Shown here: positions 10,801-18,639 of the stretch, piece by piece
Layout: each line of letters begins with the position of its first letter
How positions within the stretch are numbered: position 1 is the stretch's first letter
Assembly (NCBI GenBank): GCA_947503965.1
Contig: CANNFU010000005.1
Span: 277,208 to 341,207 of the forward strand
Direction: 5' to 3'
Length of the DNA stretch: 64,000 bases
Source of the DNA: an uncultured Paracoccaceae bacterium
Lineage (GTDB): Bacteria > Pseudomonadota > Alphaproteobacteria > Rhodobacterales > Rhodobacteraceae
The notes under the pieces: model-generated
Database searches by the model: none
Told to the model about the DNA's origin: nothing
Seen by the model: the letters and a program-made list of their open reading frames with translations, nothing else
Position numbers and translations under genes: made by a program

Positions 10801-11276
10801 ACGGGCATTGGGCACCGCAAATCAACTTGGGTGTGCCGGTGCTGATTCCAGAGGATTACGTACCCGATCTCGATGTGCGTTTGGGCCTATATCGGCGGCT
10901 GTCGGAACTGACCACGAAGGTCGAGTTGGAAGGCTTTGCCGCCGAACTGATCGACCGGTTCGGAAAGCTCCCGCGTGAGGTCAACACGCTCATGCTGGTG
11001 GTGCGTATCAAAGCGATGTGCAAGCGGGCAGGGATCGCAAAGCTGGACGCGGGGCCAAAAGGTGCAACCATCCAGTTCCATAATGATAAATTCGCCTCGC
11101 CCAGAGGATTGGTTGAATTCATCGAAGCACAAAAAGGCCTCGCCAAGGTCAAAGACAACAAGATCGTTGTGCGCCGGGACTGGACGAAAGAGCGTGACAA
11201 GATCCAAGGCGCGTTCAACATCGCGCGTGATCTGGCCCAGAAACTGGCAGAAGAAAAAAAGACGCAGACAGCGTGA
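7827..11276 (+). CDS. mfd: Transcription-repair coupling factor
   Basis: Mfd displaces RNA polymerase stalled at DNA damage and recruits UvrA. The 1149-residue product is full length. It has a UvrB-homology module at the N-terminus, an RNA-polymerase-interaction domain (SPGDLVVHVDHGVGRFKGME, about residue 475), and a RecG-like translocase with Walker A GDVGFGKTE near 622 and the Walker B box DEEQ near 723. The helicase motif GRVGRS and the C-terminal TRCF regulatory domain follow. It starts 31 bases after the membrane-protein gene and ends 9 bases from a convergent MFS gene. Confidence 0.97.
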   Translation: MSQPRHITVSGAPEGYDAQLILHELDKGQPVVHIARDDKRLAAMQSALQFFAPDLPVFVFPAWDCLPYDRVSPNADVSAARMATLAALVHGMPARFVLLTSLSAATQRVLARTLLREAAFTATVGDRIDEAALRHFLIRMGFTQSPTVMEPGDYAVRGGIIDIFPPGQSGPVRLDLFGDVLDGARRFDPATQRTIEKLTEIELAPVSEVILDEAAITRFRQNYRIEFGAAGTDDRLYEAVSAGRKHAGVEHWLGFFQDDLETLFDYLPKATVTLDDQIGPSRIARWDSIRDQYETRMHALSQKGRMDSVYKPAPPQLLYLDDAAWDVAVADHRVLQFSPLKQATGPGVTDAGGRIGRDFAPERQQEHISLFKSLADHVNARLQSGPVVIASYSEGARERLEGLIEDEGVSEAILVTDFTRVGKRGLHLAVWPLDHGFEVPGLTVISEQDVLGDRLIRQTKRKRRAENFLSEANSLSPGDLVVHVDHGVGRFKGMEVVTALGAAHECLLLEYAEDSKLYLPVENIELLSKYGHETGLLDKLGGGAWQAKKAKLKERIRQIAERLIRVAAERELRTAPALDPPDSLWDQFLARFPYVETDDQLAAIDDVLADLSAGKPMDRLICGDVGFGKTEVAIRAAFVAALSGVQVAIIAPTTLLARQHYQNFAERFRGFPVNVRPLSRFVSAKDAAATRDGITKGTVDIVVGTHALLAKGVRFKNLGLLVIDEEQKFGVQHKERLKQLRTDVHVLTLTATPIPRTLQLSLSGVRDLSIIGTPPIDRLAIRTYVSEFDTITVREALLREHYRGGQSFLVVPRIADMPEMETFLRDQVPEVSYITATGQMAAGELDDRMNAFYDGKYDVLLATTIVESGLDIPTANTMIVWRADMFGLSQLYQIRGRVGRSKTRAYAYLTTKPRQKLTDTAQKRLRVLGSIDTLGAGFTLASQDLDIRGAGNLLGEEQSGQMREVGYELYQQMLEDQIAAIKSGAAEGIIDDGHWAPQINLGVPVLIPEDYVPDLDVRLGLYRRLSELTTKVELEGFAAELIDRFGKLPREVNTLMLVVRIKAMCKRAGIAKLDAGPKGATIQFHNDKFASPRGLVEFIEAQKGLAKVKDNKIVVRRDWTKERDKIQGAFNIARDLAQKLAEEKKTQTA

Positions 11277-11285
11277 ATTCAGGAC

Positions 11286-12494
11286 CTATGCATCACCGGG
11301 CCGTTTGATCTTGGTCGTCAGCCAAAGCGCGACACCTGACGCAATCAACACGCCAATCGCCATGGGCAGCGGTGTGCCGTCAAACATCAGGGCAAGCGGG
11401 GCGGCAACCAGAACGCCGCCAATCGTTGCAACAGCAGCAATGACAGACGCGGCCAGACCTGCGATATGCCCCATCTCTTCCATCGCCAGCGCATTCAGAT
11501 TGCCGATAGTCAGGCCTGCCTGAAAGAAATTGCCGGTCACCCAAACAACATAAGTGCCAAACGCCAGCCAATACGGGCCATCCGCTGCGGTGATCATGAT
11601 CATCAACAGCGTCACTGCGATCTGCACCATGAACATCGCCTTGATAATCGCACGCATTCCTAAACGGACCACAATCCGCGCGTTCAATACACTGGCCGAG
11701 GCCGCGACAATTGCGATCCCACCGAACCACAAATGAAAGACGTCACCCTGGCCGAATGTGATGTCGAACACCTGCTGGGTTGATGAAAGGACCGTGAACA
11801 GCATCCCGAATGTCAGCGTCTGTACGAAAATGGACAGCCGCGCAGTGTCATGGGCGAACATCTCTTTCGTGGCGCTGGCAAGGGCGGCGGCGCTGAGCGG
11901 GCGGCGGTTTTCGGGGCGCAGGGTTTCGGGCTGTCGGACCATCAGCCACAATAGCGAAGTGATCGAGAACAGCATGAAGGCCGCAAAGATCGCGCGCCAG
12001 CCAAAGCCAAGGATAATGTAATGACCTATCGTCGGTGCCAGCGCCGGGACAAGCGCAAAGACTACCATGACGAAGGACAAGATGCGCGCCATGTCAGGGC
12101 CGCCATAAAGGTCGCGGATCAACGCCATGGCAACCACCCGTGGACCCGCCGCGCCAAGACCCTGCACCACACGAGCAGCCAACATGACCTCCAGTGTTGA
12201 TGATGCCCAGGCCACCGCACAGGCCGCCACATAGACGATGGCCCCGCCGACCATCACCGGTTTACGTCCAAAGGCGTCCGACAATGGCCCGGTAAAGAAC
12301 GTGCCAACACCCATGCCCAAAACAAAACTGGTGATGATCAGTTGCGCATTGTTCAGATTATCTGGTGACAACGCCTGTCCGATCTCGGGCAGGGCGGGCA
12401 GCATGGCATCAATGGAAAACGCCACCGTGGCCGCGACCATCGCCATCAGCGCGATAAATTCGGTCTGTGGCAGGCGCTTGGTCGGCGGCGTCAT
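11286..12494 (-). CDS. Bcr/CflA-type MFS multidrug efflux transporter
   Basis: The protein of about 402 residues has 12 predicted transmembrane helices and the MFS motif GPLSDAFGRKPVM between helices 2 and 3. The first helix (FSIDAMLPALPEIGQAL) is typical of the Bcr/CflA drug-resistance branch, proton-driven inner-membrane exporters. Its ATG overlaps the stop of the DsbA-like gene upstream (ATGA), so it is the last gene of a three-gene operon. A longer frame of 16 extra codons exists but lies wholly inside the upstream gene. The substrate is unknown. Confidence 0.88.
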   Translation of the reverse strand: MTPPTKRLPQTEFIALMAMVAATVAFSIDAMLPALPEIGQALSPDNLNNAQLIITSFVLGMGVGTFFTGPLSDAFGRKPVMVGGAIVYVAACAVAWASSTLEVMLAARVVQGLGAAGPRVVAMALIRDLYGGPDMARILSFVMVVFALVPALAPTIGHYIILGFGWRAIFAAFMLFSITSLLWLMVRQPETLRPENRRPLSAAALASATKEMFAHDTARLSIFVQTLTFGMLFTVLSSTQQVFDITFGQGDVFHLWFGGIAIVAASASVLNARIVVRLGMRAIIKAMFMVQIAVTLLMIMITAADGPYWLAFGTYVVWVTGNFFQAGLTIGNLNALAMEEMGHIAGLAASVIAAVATIGGVLVAAPLALMFDGTPLPMAIGVLIASGVALWLTTKIKRPGDA

Positions 12495-13135
12495 TCCGCC
12501 GCCGCGATTTGATCCATGATTTCCTTGATCGTATTGACCCACATCTCGGCTGGCTGCGCACCGGGCACGGCGTGCTTGTTCGCCACGATAAAGGTCGGAA
12601 CCGAGCTGACGCCCATCTCACGGCTATGCTTGTCACGGGCGCGGATGTCATCCGTATCTGAATCAGAGGCAAGCAGCTTCGTCACCATCGCGGCGTCCAT
12701 TTCTGCCGTGTCGGCGATGTCGGCCAACACCTCATGATCGCCGATATCGCGCCCATCGACAAAATACGCCTTGAACAACAGATCCACCACGTAGGACTGG
12801 CGCTGTTCGATCCCGGCCCAATGGATCAGACGGTGCGCATCAATGGTGTTCGGGGTCACCTTCATCGCGTCAAAATTGATCTTGGCACCGGATTTTTCGG
12901 CATGTTCCACGACAGGCGCATAGGCTTTGACCGCTCCTTCCTTGCCGCCAAATTTCCCTTCAAGATATGTTTTGCGGTCCATGCCACCGGCGGGCATGTC
13001 CGGGTTCAATTGAAACGGATGCCATTCGATCGTGAACGGGTGATCGGGGATTTCGGTCAGCGCCTTGTCCAGATTGGTTTTGCCGATGTAGCACCAAGGG
13101 CAGATCGGGTCAGAGATGATATCAAGTTTGACCAT
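12491..13135 (-). CDS. DsbA-family oxidoreductase, FrnE-like
   Basis: This 214-residue protein begins MVKLDIISDPICPWCYIG and has the CPWC redox motif at residues 12-15 in a thioredoxin fold with the helical insertion of FrnE/2-hydroxychromene-2-carboxylate isomerase relatives. The cis-proline loop is VSSVPTFI. It lacks a signal peptide, so it is cytosolic and probably handles thiol-disulfide exchange or glutathione-linked chemistry. The start at 13135 overlaps the ligase gene by 14 bases; extra in-frame codons upstream belong to the ligase. It is the middle gene of the operon. Confidence 0.88.
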   Translation of the reverse strand: MVKLDIISDPICPWCYIGKTNLDKALTEIPDHPFTIEWHPFQLNPDMPAGGMDRKTYLEGKFGGKEGAVKAYAPVVEHAEKSGAKINFDAMKVTPNTIDAHRLIHWAGIEQRQSYVVDLLFKAYFVDGRDIGDHEVLADIADTAEMDAAMVTKLLASDSDTDDIRARDKHSREMGVSSVPTFIVANKHAVPGAQPAEMWVNTIKEIMDQIAAAE

Positions 13136-14636
13136 GTGCGGTCTCCCATTCTTGGCGCAACGCGCGGCGGAGCAGTTTGTTATTCGCCCCGCGCGGCAGG
13201 GCATCTTTCGCGATATAGATACGCGGGCATTTATAGGCAGCAAGGCGTGCGCCCATGAAATCGCGCAGCTCCCCTTCGTCTATCACGTCTGACGTGACAT
13301 AAAAGGCCGCAATCAGGCTGGTATCTGCGCGGATTTGCACAGCACAGGCTGCAGCCTCTGTGATCATCGGATGCGTGGTTAGGGCATCCTCAACCTCAAC
13401 CGGGCTGACGCGGTACCCACCGGCATTCATCATGTCATCTGTGCGGCCGACATAGGTGATCGCACCATCATCGTGCATGATCCCGACATCGCCGGTCAGG
13501 AACCAATCGTCCTGAAAACGCCGCGCGGTTTCGTCGGCGGCGTCAAGATAGCCCAGCATCAGGCCGGGATCGCTGCGATGAATGGCAATGGTGCCGGGTG
13601 TGCCACGTGGCACAGGGCCTTTCGCCCCCATCATCGCGACCCTTCGGCCCGGCTGGGCAAAGCCCGAACTGCCATCGGGGGCCGGATTGGTTGGCGCGCC
13701 CGAGATAAAGGTCGAACATTCCGACATCCCGAATGCCTCATGAATGGTGGTCCCGGTCATGTCCTGCCACTGCGCCCGCAATGTCGTGGACAGCTTTTCA
13801 CCTGCAGACAGCCCATGCCGCAAGGCGGGCAGTGCAGGCAGGCTGGTCCGCAAGAGCCGGCGATAGAAACCCGGTGCCGCCGCAAAAAGCGTGGCGCGTT
13901 CCAGTGCCAGAAGACCACCCAGATCCTCAATCGCGGTGCCCTCAGACGGGATCAACGCCGTCGCACCTACCGACCACGGGTCCATCAAGCCTGTCCCAAG
14001 CGTGTAGGTCCAATTGAATGCCCCCGCATGCATCAGCCGGTCTGCGTCGGTCAGCCCATACCAGCCGTCCCACATCATCTGCCGGGCCCAGATCGCGCGA
14101 TGCGCATGGACAACCGCACGCGGCTGACCTGAGGTCCCGGATGTGAACACGATATAGGCGGGACGATCCGGATCACCCATGGCATAGTCAGCGGGCGGCA
14201 GAGTCCAGAAATCACGCAATCCGGCTGCATCGAATATCGCCCCGGGGGCGTCTGCCATGCCGGATGCTTGAATAGTCATTGCCGGATTGATCGCGTTGCT
14301 GATCTTGCTGACCTCGGGGGCGGTCAATTGTGCCGAGATGGGGACGGGAATGATACCAGCGGCAATCGCACCCAAATATGTGATTGGAAATTCAGGCGTA
14401 TTGCCGAGCTGCATCAGCGCGCGATCACCCGGTCGCAATCCGTATTCACGCAGCCCCGTCGCGGTGCCGAGGACAGCGGATTTGATCTGTGCGTACTGAA
14501 AGCTCTCTGCTTGCGCACCGACGATCCGTAATGCGGTTTTATCCGCCAACCGGTCAGCATGGGCAAGCACATGCGCGGCCATATTGAATGATGCAGGCGC
14601 GGGCGGAAATGGCGTTGGATCAGTGACAGAGCGCAT
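13122..14636 (-). CDS. AMP-dependent acyl-CoA synthetase/ligase
   Basis: The 504-residue adenylate-forming enzyme has the phosphate-binding motif YIVFTSGTSGQPRAVVH (about residues 155-171), the AFGMSECST adenine region, LTGD, the hinge YVGRTDDMMNAGGYRVSP and a C-terminal lysine in PRGANNKLLRR. The family activates a carboxylate to an acyl-AMP and then an acyl-CoA. The overall form resembles benzoate-CoA and short-chain acyl-CoA ligases, but the acid cannot be named. It heads the operon with FrnE and MFS genes and is divergent from an XRE-cupin regulator 64 bases away, its likely controller. Confidence 0.88.
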   Translation of the reverse strand: MRSVTDPTPFPPAPASFNMAAHVLAHADRLADKTALRIVGAQAESFQYAQIKSAVLGTATGLREYGLRPGDRALMQLGNTPEFPITYLGAIAAGIIPVPISAQLTAPEVSKISNAINPAMTIQASGMADAPGAIFDAAGLRDFWTLPPADYAMGDPDRPAYIVFTSGTSGQPRAVVHAHRAIWARQMMWDGWYGLTDADRLMHAGAFNWTYTLGTGLMDPWSVGATALIPSEGTAIEDLGGLLALERATLFAAAPGFYRRLLRTSLPALPALRHGLSAGEKLSTTLRAQWQDMTGTTIHEAFGMSECSTFISGAPTNPAPDGSSGFAQPGRRVAMMGAKGPVPRGTPGTIAIHRSDPGLMLGYLDAADETARRFQDDWFLTGDVGIMHDDGAITYVGRTDDMMNAGGYRVSPVEVEDALTTHPMITEAAACAVQIRADTSLIAAFYVTSDVIDEGELRDFMGARLAAYKCPRIYIAKDALPRGANNKLLRRALRQEWETAHGQT

Positions 14637-14700
14637 ATGCCCCGGCTACGCCGCCACTGGCCGAGTTGCAAGATCGCGGGCGCGCGCTTATGACAGCGAT

Positions 14701-15324
14701 ATGTCTGATGTCGAGCCAAAGAACCTGATCCGCATCGCCCATGAACATGGGGACAATGCTGTCGCGCAGCCGCTTGATCTGGGTGCGCGTGTACGTGAAT
14801 TGCGCAAGGCACGCGACTGGACGCTGGAACAGGCGGCCCAGCAGGCGGGGTTGGCGCGCTCAACCCTGTCCAAGATCGAAAATGGGCAGATGTCGCCCAC
14901 TTACGATGCGCTGAAAAAGCTGGCTGTCGGCTTGGAAATCTCGGTCCCGCAACTGTTCACACCTCCATCGAAGGGGCAGGTGAACGGGCGGATGGCGGTG
15001 ACGCGGACGGGTGAGGCGACCCAGCAGTTAACGACGACTTATGAGCATGACTTACTGGCAAACGCGCTGACGGCAAAGAAAATGCTGCCCTATCGCGCGC
15101 GTGTGCGTGCCCGTGACATGGCGGATTTCGATGGTTGGGTGCGTCATGACGGTGAAGAATTTCTATATGTGCTGACGGGCCAGGTTCGCCTTTACACCGA
15201 GTTTTATGAACCGGTGGAGTTGAGGCGCGGTGAAAGCGCCTATTATGACGCGAGTATGGGTCATAACGTGATTTCCGTCAGTCAAGAGGACGCGACCATT
15301 TTATGGGTCACGTCCCTGTCCTGA
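14701..15324 (+). CDS. XRE-cupin transcriptional regulator
   Basis: The 207-residue protein has an N-terminal helix-turn-helix (LRKARDWTLEQAAQQAGLARSTL, starting about residue 32) and a C-terminal cupin (HDGEEFLYVLTGQVRLYTEF, about 142 on). This is the usual plan for HTH regulators that sense a small molecule with the beta barrel. Divergent from the acyl-CoA ligase operon, which it may control. The start at 14701 is preferred because the residues before it look non-coding; an upstream ATG at 14638 is open in frame. Confidence 0.85.
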   Translation: MSDVEPKNLIRIAHEHGDNAVAQPLDLGARVRELRKARDWTLEQAAQQAGLARSTLSKIENGQMSPTYDALKKLAVGLEISVPQLFTPPSKGQVNGRMAVTRTGEATQQLTTTYEHDLLANALTAKKMLPYRARVRARDMADFDGWVRHDGEEFLYVLTGQVRLYTEFYEPVELRRGESAYYDASMGHNVISVSQEDATILWVTSLS

Positions 15325-15351
15325 CGGGGATTGAATTTTCGGAAATGCGGT

Positions 15352-15699
15352 TCAGCTTGCGCGCGCGAGCGGTGGTTCTGGCGTGTTGTCATCGCCGAAG
15401 TGCTTGTCATCGTTTGATGGCACCTCGCCCGCAGGAATGTTCTGGGCCGAGGCCGCGATCCGGGCGTTGTCCCGTGTTGGGTCCATGACGGCATCTGCGG
15501 GCTCTTCACCCATCAGCCAGTCCGCCAGTTCCATTTGCGCGCCGACAGGGTCCTCACCCTTGGTGGCAGAGAGATAGTTCAGGAAGCGATCCTGATCGCC
15601 GTCAATCGCCAGCACATCGTTTTCTTCCATCATGGGCCAGCGGGTCAGGATCCGGGGGGTGAAAGCGGCCCAGTTTCGGGCGACGTCATTCCATTGTAT
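15352..15699 (-). CDS. CsbD-like stress protein with an apparent ATA start
   Basis: Read from an ATA codon at 15699, the frame gives 115 residues whose N-terminus (xxWNDVARNWAAFTPRILTRW, then DVLAIDGDQDRFLNYLS) follows the CsbD pattern W-x2-V-x2-NW...RW...IDGD. These are small soluble stress-induced proteins of unknown biochemistry. AGGAG lies six bases before the ATA, exactly where a Met codon should be. The first in-frame ATG, at 15633, would lose 22 conserved residues and has no ribosome site. A C-terminal acidic, proline-rich tail is present. Either AUA starts translation weakly or the gene was silenced by a G-to-A change. It follows the aquaporin gene by 48 bases. Confidence 0.7.
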   Translation of the reverse strand: MQWNDVARNWAAFTPRILTRWPMMEENDVLAIDGDQDRFLNYLSATKGEDPVGAQMELADWLMGEEPADAVMDPTRDNARIAASAQNIPAGEVPSNDDKHFGDDNTPEPPLARAS

Positions 15700-15747
15700 G
15701 GTGTTCTCCTGTCTGTTGCTTAACGGGACAACACGACGTGCGCTGGT

Positions 15748-16398
15748 TTAGTTCCGGAAAAGCCGGGGCAGGATCAGGGCGGCGACGCCGACACCGACGA
15801 CCTGCATGGCGATAAACATCGGGATATGGGCGGGGTTGATGCCTGCAAATGTGTCGCTGAAGCCACGCGCGATGGTGACGGCGGGATTGGCAAAGCTGGT
15901 AGATGACGTGAACCAATATGCCCCGGTGATGTAAAGCGCCACAAGCGTCGGTACGGCATCGGGGCGGCTTTTGATGCCACCAAAGATGACAAACAGCAGA
16001 CCAAAGGTCGCCAGAACTTCCGAGAACCATTGCGATACGCCTGTCCGGTCCGTGGTCGACGTTTGCAAGATCGCCAGGTCGAACATCATATGCGCCGCCC
16101 AAACACCCAATATACCGCCGATGATCTGCACAGCCACATAGCCGCCTGCCTGTTTCGGTGTGATTTCACGCCGGATCAGGATGGCGAGTGTGACAGCGGG
16201 GTTGAAATGCGCGCCAGAGATCGGCCCTAGCGTTGTGATGATAAAATAGAGCGTGCAGCCAGTGGCGATGGCGTTGGCAAGAAGGGCGATGGCGACGTTG
16301 CCGTCCGCAAGTGCCGCCCCCATGATCCCAGAACCGACAACACCGATCAGCAGGAACGCGGTGCCGATACCTTCGGCAAGGAGTTTCTGGCTGCTCAT
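15748..16398 (-). CDS. MIP-family channel (aquaporin/AqpS-like)
   Basis: The 216-residue membrane channel has six predicted helices and two NPA boxes (SGAHFNPAV, N66; FANPAVTIAR, N171). Aquaglyceroporins of this size pass water, glycerol or undissociated arsenite. The start at 16398 is chosen because it overlaps the stop of a 46-codon arsenate-reductase remnant (ATGA); a GTG 15 codons earlier has no ribosome site. In Rhizobiales such a channel (AqpS) is part of arsenic operons, and the remnant upstream supports the same origin. No arsR, acr3 or arsH gene is nearby, so the present substrate is uncertain. Confidence 0.88.
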   Translation of the reverse strand: MSSQKLLAEGIGTAFLLIGVVGSGIMGAALADGNVAIALLANAIATGCTLYFIITTLGPISGAHFNPAVTLAILIRREITPKQAGGYVAVQIIGGILGVWAAHMMFDLAILQTSTTDRTGVSQWFSEVLATFGLLFVIFGGIKSRPDAVPTLVALYITGAYWFTSSTSFANPAVTIARGFSDTFAGINPAHIPMFIAMQVVGVGVAALILPRLFRN

Positions 16399-16535
16399 GC
16401 GCCGATCCGGTGCGGGGCCGCTTGGAGGCTTGCGGGTTTGCACGCAGTGATGCGTCCGTGGACGGGATACGACAGGATCGGCTCAATCAGGATGGAACGG
16501 GCAGATTTACCGGTACATGGAACAAGCATATTCAT
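16395..16535 (-). pseudogene. 5' remnant of an LMW-phosphatase-type arsenate reductase
   Basis: A 46-codon frame begins MNMLVPCTGKSARSIL, which closely follows the arsenate-reductase P-loop start (LCTGNSARSIL with its catalytic Cys). It continues with a recognisable HGRI segment, then loses similarity and stops at codon 47. A full enzyme has about 140-170 residues. The stop overlaps the aquaporin ATG by 4 bases, so translating the remnant may still feed ribosomes to the channel gene. AAAGG lies 5 bases before its ATG. The protein should be inactive. Confidence 0.65.
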
Positions 16536-16547
16536 GACAGCCTTTGG

Positions 16548-16605
16548 TCTTTCGGCCCCGCCTATGGGTCAATTGTAAAAGTCCTGTGACAGCGGGGCCG
16601 AAAGA
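16548..16605 (-). terminator. Long inverted repeat after the peptide-binding-protein gene
   Basis: TCTTTCGGCCCCGC (16548-16561) is repeated perfectly inverted at 16592-16605, with 30 bases between. The right arm abuts the stop codon of the upstream gene, and the left arm lies 13 bases before the arsenate-reductase remnant. It may end the first transcript or insulate the second unit. There is no T-run, so an intrinsic terminator is not certain. Confidence 0.45.
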
Positions 16606-18420
16606 TTATTCCTCGTACCACCAGACGTCAGGCTGCCAGCCGGGCCAGTCGCCGAAGATCGGGATATACTCGGGGTGCTTCAACTCTTTGGCATGGGCTA
16701 ATCGACTGATATTCCACTGATAGATCGGAATAACGTAGCGCCCTGCAGTCAGCACGCGATCAAGCGCCTTGACCGCCGCAACAAAGTCATCCTGACTTTC
16801 CGAGGTCAAAAGCCGCCCGATCATTGCATCCACCGCCGGGGATTTCACGCCCATCAGATTGCGACCGCCAATTTGATCTGCGTCTTCAGTGCCGAAATAG
16901 TTGTACTGCTCGTTGCCCGGCGACAGCGATACGCCGCGCCGGTAATAGACCATATCAAATTCATACGCATCGCTGCGTTCCTTGAACTGGGCGCTGTCTG
17001 CGACGGTAATGGTCGGCGTGATCCCGATCCGCCCAAGGCTTTCGGCATACATGTCGATAATGGTCTGAAACTCTGACCCGCCCTGATCCAGCAGGATCTC
17101 CAGAGGGAAGGGCTGACCGGCCTCGTTTTTCAAGGCACCATCCTGAATGGTCCAACCGGCGGCTTCCATCTGGTCAAGGGCGGCACGAATGCCGGCGCGG
17201 TTACGCTCGGACCCATCACTGACCGGCAGGCTGTATCCGGCCAATGCGTCGGGTGGCAGGTCATCGGCAAAGGGTGCGAGAAACTCTGCCACGCGCCCCT
17301 CGGCGGGGCCATCGGACATCGCAAGGGGTGAGTTCGACCAGTAAGAGGTGATGCGCGGCTGCGCCGATCCGGTCATCGCCTCATTTATGAATTCAAAGTT
17401 GAACGCATGGATCAGCGCATCGCGCACACGCCAGTCGGCCAGATGGTCGCGCCGCGTGTTCATTGCAAAACCGGTCATACCGGATGGGCGCTGATGGGGG
17501 ATGACCTCTTTGACGATATCGCCGGCTGCGACAGCGGGAAAGTCATAGCGCGTGTCCCAGCGCACAACGTTGAATTCGCGGGTCGCGTTAACCTCGCCGA
17601 CCTTGAATGCTTCGAACGCGGCGGTTTCATCGCCGAAGAATTCCAACCGCACCTCGTCGATATTGTTGGTGCCGCGCCGAAAAGGAACATCCTTGCCCCA
17701 ATAATCGGGGTTGCGGCGGAGCGACACGAAACGCCCCGGCTCAAAATCATCGATGACATAGGGGGCCGAGGTGATCGGGACGATTTCGGTCGTGCTTTCG
17801 GCGAAATCGACGCCGTCCCATTGTGCCTTTTTCAGGATCGGGCGCAGGCCTGCGAGCAAAGCCAATTCCCGGTCTTCGGTGTTGAAATTGATCCGGATGG
17901 AGCGTTCGCCGGTCTGTTCCATGCTCTCAACCTTGGACCAGAACCCAAGGTAGCGCGGATGCCCGACCGTGCCGAGCGTTTCGTAAGACCACATCACGTC
18001 CTCGATCGTCACCGGGCTGCCATCCGAGAACGCCGCACCTTCGCGCAGAGTGAATTCGACCCATTCACGATTCGGCCCTGTTTCGACCGATTCGGCCAGA
18101 ACACCGTAAAGCGAGAACGGTTCGTCTAAACTCCGGCCCATGAAACTCTCACCCAGGAAGAACCGCAATTGCCAGGGCACTGACCCTTTGCGGATGAACG
18201 GGTTCAGGCTGTCGAAACTGCCGACCTCGGCAGTGACGATCTGGCCGCCGGTCGGCGCATCCGGGTTGGCATAGGGCAAGGACACAAAATCCGGTGGCAG
18301 GGCAGGGTCCCCATACATAGCTATGCCATGCTGCGGTTCCGCAATTGCGGTTTGCCCCGCCAGACCGACCACAACCGCTATTGCAGCCCTGCGCGCGATT
18401 TTGCCGAAATCGATGCTCAT
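16606..18420 (-). CDS. ABC transporter substrate-binding protein, family 5 (peptide; YejA-like)
   Basis: The periplasmic binding protein of about 604 residues has an N-terminal signal (IARRAAIAVVVGLAGQTAIA, ending near residue 24). The SBP family 5 core includes the family signature around GSFDSLNPF and EWVEFTLREGAAFSDG. Length and sequence resemble YejA-type oligopeptide binders. The start at 18420 has AGGGGC upstream; nine further codons upstream are open. No permease or ATPase gene follows, so it is an orphan binding protein or works with a transporter elsewhere. Confidence 0.88.
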   Translation of the reverse strand: MSIDFGKIARRAAIAVVVGLAGQTAIAEPQHGIAMYGDPALPPDFVSLPYANPDAPTGGQIVTAEVGSFDSLNPFIRKGSVPWQLRFFLGESFMGRSLDEPFSLYGVLAESVETGPNREWVEFTLREGAAFSDGSPVTIEDVMWSYETLGTVGHPRYLGFWSKVESMEQTGERSIRINFNTEDRELALLAGLRPILKKAQWDGVDFAESTTEIVPITSAPYVIDDFEPGRFVSLRRNPDYWGKDVPFRRGTNNIDEVRLEFFGDETAAFEAFKVGEVNATREFNVVRWDTRYDFPAVAAGDIVKEVIPHQRPSGMTGFAMNTRRDHLADWRVRDALIHAFNFEFINEAMTGSAQPRITSYWSNSPLAMSDGPAEGRVAEFLAPFADDLPPDALAGYSLPVSDGSERNRAGIRAALDQMEAAGWTIQDGALKNEAGQPFPLEILLDQGGSEFQTIIDMYAESLGRIGITPTITVADSAQFKERSDAYEFDMVYYRRGVSLSPGNEQYNYFGTEDADQIGGRNLMGVKSPAVDAMIGRLLTSESQDDFVAAVKALDRVLTAGRYVIPIYQWNISRLAHAKELKHPEYIPIFGDWPGWQPDVWWYEE

Positions 18421-18498
18421 TTTTTGGTGCCCCTGCTGTTTGTTCATTTGTTACCATCGGATCGTAGAGAGGGATTTCAACCTTTTCAAACTTTTAGC

Positions 18499-18527
18499 TT
18501 GGACCCGCGCAAGTCATTGCTTATAAA
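18499..18527 (+). promoter_or_regulatory. Strong sigma-70-like promoter
   Basis: TTGGAC (18499-18504) and TATAAA (18522-18527) are separated by exactly 17 bases, close to the vegetative consensus. The predicted transcript start is near 18534. It sits upstream of a hairpin plus intrinsic terminator, so the first product should be a short RNA. Confidence 0.65.
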
Positions 18528-18533
18528 GATGTC

Positions 18534-18608
18534 ACTGCTCGATAGGTTTCTTGCCTGTATGAAACCTGCCTCAATAACTTTACGCCCGCCTTGTGCGGGC
18601 GTTTTTTT
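18534..18608 (+). ncRNA. Candidate 75-nt small RNA with intrinsic terminator
   Basis: From the predicted start the transcript holds a 7-bp hairpin (AGGTTTC at 18544-18550 with GAAACCT at 18561-18567, loop of 10), a single-stranded A/U-rich stretch of about 15 bases, and a terminator stem (CGCCCGC/GCGGGCG, 18583-18601) followed by seven T. This is the standard layout of an Hfq-type trans-acting small RNA. No ORF is in it. The alternative is a terminated leader (attenuator) of bdhA, which begins 82 bases later on the same strand. I do not recognise the sequence as a named RNA. Confidence 0.55.
18582..18608 (+). terminator. Intrinsic terminator of the candidate small RNA
   Basis: ACGCCCGC, a 5-base loop and GCGGGCGT, then a run of T to 18608: a textbook Rho-independent terminator on the plus strand. 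Confidence 0.8.
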
Positions 18609-18639
18609 GTGGGCTCTCGGGAACGTCGGGTGGCTTTTG

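Noticed and set aside
15333..15633. A shorter CsbD-like gene starting at the first ATG
   Set aside because: It would lack the conserved W...NW...RW start and has no ribosome site; the ATA reading fits better.
17407..18129. A 240-codon plus-strand frame opposite the peptide-binding protein
   Set aside because: Antisense shadow of a gene whose signal peptide and fold are clear.
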